From Ruminococcus sp. (lineage in GTDB: Bacteria; Bacillota; Clostridia; Oscillospirales; Ruminococcaceae), in assembly GCA_031262495.1 (NCBI GenBank), contig JAISHV010000058.1, positions 1 to 50,969 on the forward strand: a stretch of 50,969 nucleotides of DNA. The letters are read 5' to 3'. Under the pieces are notes generated by a model. The model saw nothing but the letters and a program-made list of their open reading frames with translations. It did no database searches and was not told the DNA's origin. A program made the position numbers and the translations under genes. Below, one piece after another: positions 24,116 through 31,471 of this stretch (the first letter of the stretch is position 1; the number at the start of each line of letters is the position of its first letter).

Positions 24116-25180
24116 TCACTCCCCTAACGACTGTAAAATTTTTCTTAAGGCATTTACGAGTGCTTCGTTTTCAGAGGGCGTTCCCGCCGTAATACGCAAA
24201 TATATCCCCATATACCTTACGGAGATGGATTCTTTGAGTAAGGCGTTATAGATTTCAAGCCCTTTTGAGGTTTTTATCATTACGAAATTTGTCACACTGT
24301 CGTATACTTTGTCGATACAACTGAATTCTTCTGACAGGTTTAGAAGTTCTTTTTGTAAATACTCACGGCTTTTTATAATTTCGGCTGTGTTTTTATCGGC
24401 ATAGTCTTTCTTTGACAGAACAATTTTACCGATTTCTTGTGATAGAGTATCGGTGTTATAAGGGGATTTCGCCGCCCTCATGGCGTTTGTAATTGTGTCT
24501 GACGCTACAGCAAAGCCTAAGCGAATCGCCGCCGCGCCTAAGGCTTTTGAACAGGTTTTTAAGACAATCAGATTATCAAAATTTTGAACCTCGTCTAAAA
24601 CACTCTCCGTCCAAAAATCCATATATGCTTCATCTATTATAACAAGGCAGAACACGCTTTTTATAAGCCTTAAAATCTCACTCTTTTTTATGCCGAGTGA
24701 GGTAGGGTTACAGGGGTTTGAGAATATTACGGCTTTGATGTCGCCTGTGTTGCAATAGTCTATAATTTTACTTATGTTTACAGTATTATAAATTTCTTCT
24801 TTCGGTAAGACTTCGACTTTCAGTTCATAAAGCTTTGAATAAAAAGCATACATCGAAAAATCAGGCGAAAGTGTGAGTATCTTATCCCCTTTTTCAAGAA
24901 AACACGCCGCAATAATGCTGATAAGTTCATCAGAGCCGTTCCCAGCGGTGACATATTTTTCGGGCACACCGTAAAACTCTGAAAATGCCTTTACAGCGGG
25001 TGTTGCCAGCGGGTCGGGGTAACGATTCAGAGAAGTTTTCTTCACCGCTTCGGCTATTTCATCACCGAAATCGTCATTAAAATTAAAACATGACTCATTG
25101 GCATCAAGACGTATCTTAAAATCCCCGTCAATAGGTTCATAGCTGTCGATTTTTTTTAATTTTTTGGTTAATTCATACAT
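24116..25180 (-). CDS. hisC: Histidinol-phosphate aminotransferase
   Basis: A PLP enzyme that transfers an amino group to imidazole acetol phosphate. The 354 residues include RLDANESCF near the N-terminus, the phosphate-binding NGSDELI, FSNPCNPTSLGI, IIDEAYMDFW (Asp-X-Ala-Tyr cofactor contact), and the PLP lysine in TCSKALGAAAIRLGFAV. It is in operon order after hisD, with 52 bases between them. It acts on histidinol phosphate by context; aromatic aminotransferase activity could coexist. Confidence 0.95.
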   Translation of the reverse strand: MYELTKKLKKIDSYEPIDGDFKIRLDANESCFNFNDDFGDEIAEAVKKTSLNRYPDPLATPAVKAFSEFYGVPEKYVTAGNGSDELISIIAACFLEKGDKILTLSPDFSMYAFYSKLYELKVEVLPKEEIYNTVNISKIIDYCNTGDIKAVIFSNPCNPTSLGIKKSEILRLIKSVFCLVIIDEAYMDFWTESVLDEVQNFDNLIVLKTCSKALGAAAIRLGFAVASDTITNAMRAAKSPYNTDTLSQEIGKIVLSKKDYADKNTAEIIKSREYLQKELLNLSEEFSCIDKVYDSVTNFVMIKTSKGLEIYNALLKESISVRYMGIYLRITAGTPSENEALVNALRKILQSLGE

Positions 25181-25232
25181 TCAATTAGTTCCTCATCTAT
25201 CCGTAATCGTTGTTAGCTCCCACCGTTTTTAA

Positions 25233-26522
25233 TCAGTCTTCAACGCGGATTTTCACGCTCATAGCGTGTGCTGTCAAGCCCTCTCTGTCTGCGATTTTCA
25301 GAATATCCCCGCTGTCGCGCCGCAATGCGTCTTCTGTATAATATATAAAACTGCTGCGTTTTGTAAATGAATGAACAGACAGCGGCGAGAAAAAACGTGC
25401 CGTACCTGATGTAGGCAATACGTGGTTCGGTCCTGCGAAATAGTCGCCCAATGCCTCAGGGGTATATTGCCCTAAGAAGACAGACCCTGCATTGTTTGTT
25501 CTGCCGACAAGTGATAAAGGATTTTCCGTTTGGAGTTCAAGGTGCTCGGGGGCAAGTTCGTCCGCTAAGAAAATCGCTTTATAGATATTCGGCTCAACTA
25601 TTATTGCACCGAAATTTTCAATAGAATACTCGGCTATATCGCGGCGTGAAAGCGCGGGGAGCTGACGTTCAATCTCTTTTATTGTTTCATCGGCTATAGT
25701 TTCAGAGGTTGTAATAAGTATTGATGAGGCAAGCTTATCATGTTCCGCCTGACTTAAGAGGTCGGCAGCTATAAAACGCGGGTCTGCTGTTTCATCGGCA
25801 ATTACTAAAATTTCGCTTGGTCCTGCTATCATATCTATATCCACAATACCGTAAAGCAGTTTTTTCGCCGTAGCAACGAAGATATTGCCCGGACCTACGA
25901 TTTTATCACATTTCGGTATAATTTCAGTGCCGTAAGCCATAGCGGCTACAGCTTGTGCGCCCCCGCATAAAAATACCCTGTCAACCCCGCAAATAGCGGC
26001 GGCAACTAAAATATCCTTATTCGGAGTACCGTCTTTGAGCGGCGGCGTAACCATTATAAGTTCCGTTACCCCCGCGATTTTAGCGGGTATGGCATTCATC
26101 AACACACTTGACGGATATGCCGCCATACCGCCGGGCACATACAGACCGACACGGTGAAGCCCTCTGACACGCTGCCCGAGGATTGTACCGTCAGGCTTTG
26201 TCACAATTAGGCTTTGCTCAACCTGTCTGTTGTGAAAATCGGCAATATTCGCGTGAGCATTCAAGAGAGCCGTAACAAAATCCTCATCGGCTTCTGACAG
26301 AGCATCATTAATGATATCGCGGCTGACTTCGGTATATTCAGGGACTTTCCCGTCGAATTTCAGAGTATATGTATCAACAGCCGACTGACCGTTTTGCCTG
26401 ACATTCTCGATAATTTCAGTTACAACAGCAGAAATCTCTTTGTCGGTTTCCGTTTGCCGTTTTCTGACTGCCTCAAGGAATTCATTTTCTGTAACCCCGT
26501 CGGCAATAAGCTTTTTAATCAT
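25233..26522 (-). CDS. hisD: Histidinol dehydrogenase
   Basis: It oxidises histidinol to histidine in two NAD-dependent steps, the last steps of the pathway. The 429 residues show GRVRGLHRVGLYVPGG-like sequence, CGGAQAVAAMAYGTE, the signature VGPGNIFVATAKK, DMIAGPSEILVIADETA, LLSQAEHD with the zinc-binding residues, and ELAPEHLELQ with catalytic His. It lies 73 bases after the fused hisZG. That gap contains a small GC hairpin around 26563-26582 but no obvious promoter. Confidence 0.97.
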   Translation of the reverse strand: MIKKLIADGVTENEFLEAVRKRQTETDKEISAVVTEIIENVRQNGQSAVDTYTLKFDGKVPEYTEVSRDIINDALSEADEDFVTALLNAHANIADFHNRQVEQSLIVTKPDGTILGQRVRGLHRVGLYVPGGMAAYPSSVLMNAIPAKIAGVTELIMVTPPLKDGTPNKDILVAAAICGVDRVFLCGGAQAVAAMAYGTEIIPKCDKIVGPGNIFVATAKKLLYGIVDIDMIAGPSEILVIADETADPRFIAADLLSQAEHDKLASSILITTSETIADETIKEIERQLPALSRRDIAEYSIENFGAIIVEPNIYKAIFLADELAPEHLELQTENPLSLVGRTNNAGSVFLGQYTPEALGDYFAGPNHVLPTSGTARFFSPLSVHSFTKRSSFIYYTEDALRRDSGDILKIADREGLTAHAMSVKIRVED

Positions 26523-26595
26523 TTATAGTACCATTCCCTCTAAAGATGAGCACAAAAAACTATGCAACGCAGCATCGCTGCTTTGTACTTTCACG

Positions 26596-28224
26596 TTAAA
26601 CGCTCTCCAAATTCTTAATCAGTTCGCCGATGTCACGGCGGTTGGTTTTGAGTGAAACACGATTGGCAATAAGCCGCGCCGAAAGCTGCTGCACTGTCTC
26701 ATAGATTTCAAGCCCGTTTTCATCCAATGTCTTGCCTGTTTCGACTATATCAACGATGGCATCTGAGAGTCCGATAAGCGGCGCAAGTTCCACACTGCCC
26801 TCGATTTTGACGATATCAACGTCCATACCCTTGCTTTCAAAGAAGCGGCGTGACACATTCGGATATTTTGTGGCAATGGTTTTTACATTTATCCCGCTGT
26901 AAAAGTTTTCACCCGTTTTCCCGCAGAGAGCAAAGCGGCATTTCCCGAAACGCAAATCCAGCAGTTCATAGAATTTCCCGCCGTGTTCTGAAATCGTATC
27001 TTTCCCCACAACGCCTATGTCACAGACACCGTTGTCTACATATGTAATAACATCCGGTGATTTACATAAAACAACTTCAAAAACAGTATCGTTTTTCTTT
27101 ACTTCGAGAATGAGTTTTCTGCCCTTGTTATGAATTTCGCTTACGTCAAAACCTAATTTCTCTAAAATATCGACGGTTTTGTGTTCAAGCCTCCCTTTTG
27201 TGAGAGCAATTCTGAGCGGACGCTTTGAAACGCTTTCGGCATTAACCGCCGCCGTCAATAAATCCACATCAACGGCAAACCCCACAGCCGGTGAATCCCC
27301 GCCGTATTCGGCAAGCAGTTTATCATATCTGCCGCCCGAAATAACAGGTTCACCGCAGTTTTCTATGTATCCGCGCAGAACAAAGCCTGTATAATAGTTA
27401 ATTTTATTGACAAAACCAAGGTCTACAGTAATTTCAATTTTTTCGGATTTCGATTTAATCTCTTCGATGAATTTTTTCAGAGCAGAAATTTTTACAATAA
27501 GTTCTTTATCACTGACAATCTCAGCGGCTTTTTCAAATACGCTTTCATCTCCGAAAAGGCGCGGCATAATTCTTAAAAGCTTTACATACTCATTTTCGGG
27601 CAGGTCATACACGCGGATGAGTTCGTGGAGTTCGGGTGTATTCTTTGTTTCAAGGAGGTCAAGAATGGTTTCGCGCATATACTCGCTGATATTCAGTTTA
27701 TCAAGAAGACAGCGCGTAATCCCGCTGTCGCCTATCTCAATTAGTGCTCTTTTGCCGTTTTTTACTGCGATTTCCAAAACCTTTAGTGCTAATGTTACAA
27801 CATCAATGTCGCACTGTGCTGATCCGTCGCCGATAAGCTCAATCCCCATTTGTTTGATTTCGTCGTTGCGGCGGCGTTTTTGGGGGTTATTACGGTAGAC
27901 AATTTGGCTGTAAAAGAGTTTTAGGGGCTTCGGTTCATCTTTTAGGCGAGTCGCGGCTATACGCGCTATCGGCATTGTGGAATCCGGGCGCACGACTAAA
28001 ATTCTGCCCTTGTCGTCGGTGGATTTATAGAAATTCTCCTGCGGGAAACAGCGCGATTTGCGGTCGAACACATCAAAGAATTCGAGCGCGGGCGTTATTA
28101 TTTCACGAAACCCCGCCGTTTCAAAGATTTCACGGACAGCTGTTTCGGTTTCACGCAAGCGCGAACACTCATCAAATAAAAAATCCCGCATACCCTCGGG
28201 GGTGATTAAATCAAAATTATTCAT
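26596..28224 (-). CDS. hisZG: Fused HisZ-HisG: ATP phosphoribosyltransferase regulatory and catalytic subunits
   Basis: Both parts of the first enzyme of histidine synthesis are in one chain. In the numbering of the 547-residue reading from 28239, residues 6 to about 330 are HisZ, a HisRS paralogue without aminoacylation function (LITPEGMRDFL, VVRPDSTMPIARIAATRL, NKINYYTGFVLRGYI, ISGGRYDKLLAEYG). Residues about 341-547 are a short-form HisG (LRIALTKGRLEHKTVDILEKLGF, the PRPP loop VETGKTLDENGLEIY). The short HisG form normally needs separate HisZ, so the fusion makes functional sense. The start is uncertain: ATG 28224 (MNNFDLITPEG) fits HisZ, while ATG 28239 adds five residues; neither has a strong ribosome site. 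A consensus promoter is directly upstream. Confidence 0.93.
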   Translation of the reverse strand: MNNFDLITPEGMRDFLFDECSRLRETETAVREIFETAGFREIITPALEFFDVFDRKSRCFPQENFYKSTDDKGRILVVRPDSTMPIARIAATRLKDEPKPLKLFYSQIVYRNNPQKRRRNDEIKQMGIELIGDGSAQCDIDVVTLALKVLEIAVKNGKRALIEIGDSGITRCLLDKLNISEYMRETILDLLETKNTPELHELIRVYDLPENEYVKLLRIMPRLFGDESVFEKAAEIVSDKELIVKISALKKFIEEIKSKSEKIEITVDLGFVNKINYYTGFVLRGYIENCGEPVISGGRYDKLLAEYGGDSPAVGFAVDVDLLTAAVNAESVSKRPLRIALTKGRLEHKTVDILEKLGFDVSEIHNKGRKLILEVKKNDTVFEVVLCKSPDVITYVDNGVCDIGVVGKDTISEHGGKFYELLDLRFGKCRFALCGKTGENFYSGINVKTIATKYPNVSRRFFESKGMDVDIVKIEGSVELAPLIGLSDAIVDIVETGKTLDENGLEIYETVQQLSARLIANRVSLKTNRRDIGELIKNLESV

Positions 28225-28261
28225 GGGACCTGACTTCATTCAATAAAATTATATGTCAATA

Positions 28262-28290
28262 ATTATATCATAGTCACAACTTTTTGTCAA
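28262..28290 (-). promoter_or_regulatory. Promoter of the his-metA operon
   Basis: On the - strand TTGACA (28285-28290), 17-base spacer, TATAAT (28262-28267), with TATGA before the -10 box. The predicted leader is only about 16-31 bases, so a T-box or other leader riboswitch is excluded at this promoter. Confidence 0.88.
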
Positions 28291-28301
28291 GTGTCATGAT
28301 T

Positions 28302-28577
28302 TTACGTTAAATCTTCAATTTCACGCCACAAAAGATAACATTCATCAATAAATATAAGCATTTTTTCATATCCCGCTTCTGTAATTTCAAAACTACTGTG
28401 ATTAACAGGCTCTGATAAGTCAAAAATTAACAAACCATACCACACATCGACATCAAGCGTTTCGGAAATTTCTATACGAAAATTAAAATCATTCCGTTTC
28501 TTCGAGCGTTTACCGCCGCTGTATTTAGCTTTGTTCTGAAACCACATCAAAGGCGGCACGGAGAATTCATTTTTCAT
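28302..28577 (-). CDS. Small unknown protein
   Basis: I do not recognise this 91-residue protein. It is hydrophilic with a basic segment (KYSGGKRSKKRNDFNFR) followed by aromatic and acidic residues (DVDVWYGLLIFDLSEP) and a C-terminal helix (MLIFIDECYLLWREIEDLT). No signal peptide or membrane span is seen. The ATG overlaps the amidohydrolase stop by four bases (ATGA), so it is coupled to that gene. It may assist the amidohydrolase, but this is only positional inference. Confidence 0.7.
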   Translation of the reverse strand: MKNEFSVPPLMWFQNKAKYSGGKRSKKRNDFNFRIEISETLDVDVWYGLLIFDLSEPVNHSSFEITEAGYEKMLIFIDECYLLWREIEDLT

Positions 28578-29782
28578 AAGGTTTCACCCTCTCCCTCATA
28601 TACAATTCGACCGCCGACAATTGTTTTTAAAACAGTTGCATAAAAATCACAAAATTCACGGTCAAGCAGAACAAAGTCGGCGCGTTTCCCGGCTTCGATA
28701 CTGCCGTAATCCCTGTCTATACCGACTATTTTCGCGGGATTAATCGTTATTGCGCGCAAAGCGGCATTTTTATCCATTCCGCCTTTAATCGCCGTACAAA
28801 CAGACCCCAAAAAGAAATCCACAGGGACTTCGGGGTGGTCGGTGCTTATCGCCGTAAGGATTTTTTGAGGCAACAAGGCGGCATTACGTTCCGATAAAAG
28901 CGATAACTCGGGCTTTGTCTTTGAATTTATAAGAGGTCCGATTATCGCGGTTGCATTCTTTTCTTTGAGGTAATCGGCGATAAGATACCCCTCCGAACAA
29001 TGGACAAGTGTATATGTAAGCCCGAATTCCTCGGCTATTCGTATTGCAGTCGCGATATCACTCGCCGTGTGGCAGTGAAAATGGGCTGAAATTTCATTTT
29101 TTAACAGCGGAATAAGTGATTCACATTTTATGTCAAAATCAGGCAAAGCATCGGAAATCTCCGCTTTCGGGAGTTTTTCAGCCGCCGTTTTTTTATTGAG
29201 ATATTCGTGAGCCGAAAAAAGTGCCTCACGGATAAGTGCTGCAATCGACATTCGCGTATACGGGGCGTTGTCCTTGTCTGAATGTGTAGCTTTCGGGTTT
29301 TCGCCCAGCGAAAATTTAATCCCGCATTGCTTAATCAACATTTTGTCGGCAATTTCACCATAAGTCGAAATTACGATAAGGTCGCCGCCTATAACATTTG
29401 CAGACCCCGCACCCGTCACAGCGACAGTTACACCGCTTTTGCGTGCATCAAAGAAAGCCGAATCAGACGGATCAAGCGCATCAATAGCGCGCATCTGCGG
29501 CGTAATAGGGTCACTCTCCTCGTTTATGTCATCGCCTTCTATGCCGCCGCCGCTTTTTATAAGCCCGATATGCGAATGTGCATCAATAAAACCCGGATAG
29601 AGATATCCCCCGCCGCAGTCCATCGCTTCACAATTTTTTAACATTTCAGAATCAGGCTCACCGACATTTACCGAAAGTATTCGCTCGTCTTTAACGTAAA
29701 CATAGCCCTTTTCTATCTCGCCCGCCGTCACAGGCACTAAATGAGCATTAAATAATAGCGTATCCACTAAATAATACCGCAC
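28574..29782 (-). CDS. Amidohydrolase, imidazolonepropionase-like
   Basis: A metal-dependent hydrolase of 402 residues. GFIDAHSHIG holds the HXH metal motif, HFHCHTASDI and LVHCSEGYLI supply further metal His residues, and STDHPEVP carries the catalytic Asp. The C-terminal NPAKIVGIDRDYGSIEAGKRADFVLLD is typical of this superfamily. Cyclic-amide or imide substrates are usual in this branch; the true substrate cannot be told. The start is GTG at 29782, overlapping the upstream small gene by 16 bases. Despite lying near his genes there is no evidence for histidine breakdown here (no hutH or hutU). Confidence 0.87.
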   Translation of the reverse strand: MRYYLVDTLLFNAHLVPVTAGEIEKGYVYVKDERILSVNVGEPDSEMLKNCEAMDCGGGYLYPGFIDAHSHIGLIKSGGGIEGDDINEESDPITPQMRAIDALDPSDSAFFDARKSGVTVAVTGAGSANVIGGDLIVISTYGEIADKMLIKQCGIKFSLGENPKATHSDKDNAPYTRMSIAALIREALFSAHEYLNKKTAAEKLPKAEISDALPDFDIKCESLIPLLKNEISAHFHCHTASDIATAIRIAEEFGLTYTLVHCSEGYLIADYLKEKNATAIIGPLINSKTKPELSLLSERNAALLPQKILTAISTDHPEVPVDFFLGSVCTAIKGGMDKNAALRAITINPAKIVGIDRDYGSIEAGKRADFVLLDREFCDFYATVLKTIVGGRIVYEGEGETL

Positions 29783-29973
29783 TCGTCATAGTCCGCCCAG
29801 CGTTCGTTGTGACGTTTCGCGTTAATGATACGGATAAAGATATATCCCGCCGACATCAGGCATACTACAAGCGACAACGCTATCGGCAAAAATTTCATAA
29901 TATAGCCGAACATCGAAAGCGGTTCTGCCTCCGGCTCTATTTCCTGCATTTTCATCTTGCATGATTTTTTCAT
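29767..29973 (-). CDS. Small single-pass membrane protein, unknown
   Basis: From ATG 29973 the protein has 68 residues; GGAG lies six bases before this ATG, and the longer reading from 29985 would include it. A basic/acidic N-terminus (KKSCKMKMQEIEPEAEP) is followed by one membrane helix (FLPIALSLVVCLMSAGYIFI) and a polar tail (KRHNERWADYDECGII). The family is not recognised. It is the first gene of a three-gene unit with the amidohydrolase and the 91-residue protein, and has its own promoter. Confidence 0.7.
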   Translation of the reverse strand: MKKSCKMKMQEIEPEAEPLSMFGYIMKFLPIALSLVVCLMSAGYIFIRIINAKRHNERWADYDECGII

Positions 29974-30025
29974 TATAAGCTCCATTCTGCCTATTGACAG
30001 TTTAGTTTTTATTTATAATATCATT

Positions 30026-30054
30026 AGTATACCATATTTTTATCGGATTGTCAA
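30026..30054 (-). promoter_or_regulatory. Promoter of the small membrane protein/amidohydrolase operon
   Basis: On the - strand TTGACA (30049-30054), 17-base spacer, TATACT (30026-30031), with TATGG before the -10 box. It is divergent from the tRNA promoter about 100 bases away. Confidence 0.8.
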
Positions 30055-30137
30055 TGTAATGCGGCAATAATTTAAAGTAATCAATTAAAGAATCCAAAAA
30101 ATTAATTAAATTTTAACAATCTTTTTTCAAAAACACC

Positions 30138-30166
30138 TTGACAAGCCCTCTCGAATATGATATAAT
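30138..30166 (+). promoter_or_regulatory. Promoter of the tRNA operon
   Basis: TTGACA (30138-30143), 17-base spacer, TATAAT (30161-30166) with TATGA before the -10 box. Transcription would start near 30173, about 40 bases before tRNA-Gly. Confidence 0.9.
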
Positions 30167-30211
30167 TGTTAAGCAACTAACAACTAAGCAGGCAACTCAA
30201 CCAAAATATTC

Positions 30212-30282
<71 letters not shown>

Positions 30283-30321
30283 TTTCCCAATGTAAAGTGC
30301 TGTACAGGTACTTTTTTTTGA

Positions 30322-30395
30322 GCGCCATTAGCTCAGTTGGATAGAGCAACCGCCTTCTAAGCGGTAGGTCACTGGTTCGAGTCCAGTATGGCGTG
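30322..30395 (+). tRNA. tRNA-Arg(UCU)
   Basis: Acceptor GCGCCAT pairs with ATGGCGT (a G-U first pair) with discriminator G. The D-arm is GCTC...GAGC, and the anticodon stem is CCGC/GCGG with loop CTTCTAA (anticodon TCT). The T arm is CTGG TTCGAGT CCAG. CCA is not encoded. It reads AGA codons. Confidence 0.96.
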
Positions 30396-30492
30396 GTCCG
30401 GCATATATAAGGGACAAGCGGTGCAGACAGGCGCGAAGCAGATAGGTGCGTGACAGGTTAAATGTGACGTAAATGTAAATTCCAAAATATTC

Positions 30493-30567
30493 GGTGGGTA
30501 TAGCTCAGTTGGTTAGAGCGTCGGATTGTGGTCCCGAAGGTCGCCGGTTCAATTCCGGTTATCCACC
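30493..30567 (+). tRNA. tRNA-His(GUG)
   Basis: The extra G at -1 (30493) is encoded and faces C73, as required for histidine identity. Acceptor GTGGGTA pairs with TATCCAC. The anticodon loop is TTGTGGT (GTG); its stem TCGGA/CCCGA has an A-C mismatch next to the loop. The T arm is GCCGG TTCAATT CCGGT. CCA is not encoded. hisS lies nearby on the opposite strand. Confidence 0.95.
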
Positions 30568-30600
30568 CTCATCTTCGTTTCATACTCCTTTTCCTTTCAC

Positions 30601-30634
30601 AAAAATCCGCACAGCTTCTGTTGTGCGGATTTTT
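30601..30634 (+). terminator. Terminator of the tRNA operon
   Basis: AAAAATCCGCACA pairs with TGTGCGGATTTTT around a short GCTTCTGT loop, ending in a T run on the + strand about 33 bases after tRNA-His. Confidence 0.88.
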
Positions 30635-30680
30635 GCATTTTTGCCGCATAACGCCAGATACAAATTCTTTATTATAGTAT

Positions 30681-30833
30681 AATACTAATATGCATTTAAA
30701 TAATTGATTAAATTTGCTCCAAAACAACGGGCGACCGAGGGCGGTCGCCCCTACAGAGTTTTATTGTTCCGTAGGGGCGGGCGCCCCCGCCCGCCCGCAC
30801 ATCATTTCGTATTTTTATAGCATAGTAGTATAA
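30681..30833 (+). repeat. MITE-like element, intact copy, abutting the endonuclease III-like gene
   Basis: About 153 bp with imperfect terminal inverted repeats: AATACTAATATGCATTTAAA at 30681 and TTTTTATAGCATAGTAGTATA at 30812. Inside are two GC-rich hairpins back to back, GGGCGACCGAGGGCGGTCGCCC and GGGGCGGGCGCCC...CGCCCGCC, separated by CTACAGAGTTTTATTGTTCCG. The right end is within three bases of the stop codon of the gene at 30836. It has no coding capacity, so any mobility would depend on a transposase elsewhere. Confidence 0.82.
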
Positions 30834-30835
30834 AA

Positions 30836-31471
30836 CTATAAAATCTTCTCACAATGTAAATTTAACGGACATTCCTCACAAAACGGCTTCACTCTGCAAT
30901 ACTCTTTAGCATTAATAACTATCAGAGCGTGGAAATTATTATAAAATTTCTCATCGAGCGTTTTTTCAACAAACAATCGAATTTCATCATAATCCTTGCC
31001 CGCGCCGACAGGCATTCGATTAAAAAGCCGCTTAGTATAGGCGTCAACCAAAAACACCGGCAAATCGAATGCGTAAAGCAGTATCGAATCCGCCGTCTCG
31101 CGCCCGACACCGTGAATATTCAAAAGCTCCGCACGGACTTTTGGGGTACCGTTTTTGTCAGCGCTTTCTCTTATTTTCATCGGTGAAAAGCCGTAACGCC
31201 CATACCATTCAGTGACAGCTTTGAGATACATTGCCTTTTGATTGAAAAACCCCGACGGACGGATTATTTCAGCTAAACTTTCCGTCGTTTCATTCAGAAC
31301 AAATTCGGGCGTTATCTCCGGGAAATTTCGTAATGCCTTTTCTACATTGCTCCACGCGGTATTTTGGGTTAAAATCGCCCCGACGATAACTTCATATGGT
31401 GTTTTCGCCGGCCACCAATTTAAATCGCCGTACTTGTCGAAAAGAATTTTGTTAATTTCTTCAATCTTCAT
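30836..31471 (-). CDS. Endonuclease III-related HhH-GPD DNA glycosylase (COG2231/MagIII-like)
   Basis: A base-excision repair protein of 211 residues. A helix-hairpin-helix (LLNIHGVGRETADSILLYA) is followed by the catalytic Asp (FLVDAYTKRL). The C-terminus has a 4Fe-4S cluster motif, Cys-X5-Cys-X2-Cys-X5-Cys (CRVKPFCEECPLNLHC). In endonuclease III the residue after GVGR is the lyase Lys; here it is Glu, so a monofunctional glycosylase is predicted, as for 3-methyladenine glycosylase MagIII. Its start overlaps the hisS end by 11 bases, and it is the last gene of the recG-hisS unit. Confidence 0.87.
   Translation of the reverse strand: MKIEEINKILFDKYGDLNWWPAKTPYEVIVGAILTQNTAWSNVEKALRNFPEITPEFVLNETTESLAEIIRPSGFFNQKAMYLKAVTEWYGRYGFSPMKIRESADKNGTPKVRAELLNIHGVGRETADSILLYAFDLPVFLVDAYTKRLFNRMPVGAGKDYDEIRLFVEKTLDEKFYNNFHALIVINAKEYCRVKPFCEECPLNLHCEKIL

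Noticed and set aside
27407-27898. A 163-residue antisense open frame
   Set aside because: It is opposite the HisZ part of the fusion, Ser/Phe-rich and without start signals.
26596-28239. A second histidyl-tRNA synthetase
   Set aside because: The HisRS-like half lacks the anticodon-binding domain and is fused to HisG; a true hisS is at 31461.
28224-28300. T-box or histidine-responsive leader upstream of the his operon
   Set aside because: The promoter leaves only about 16-31 bases of leader, too short for a T-box.
28574-29782. Histidine degradation (imidazolonepropionase, hutI)
   Set aside because: Similarity is to the broad amidohydrolase superfamily, and no hutH, hutU or hutG accompanies it.
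30493-30567. tRNA-His lacking the G-1 residue
   Set aside because: A first alignment seemed shifted by one, but with the T arm fixed at 30543-30559 the encoded G-1 (30493) faces C73.
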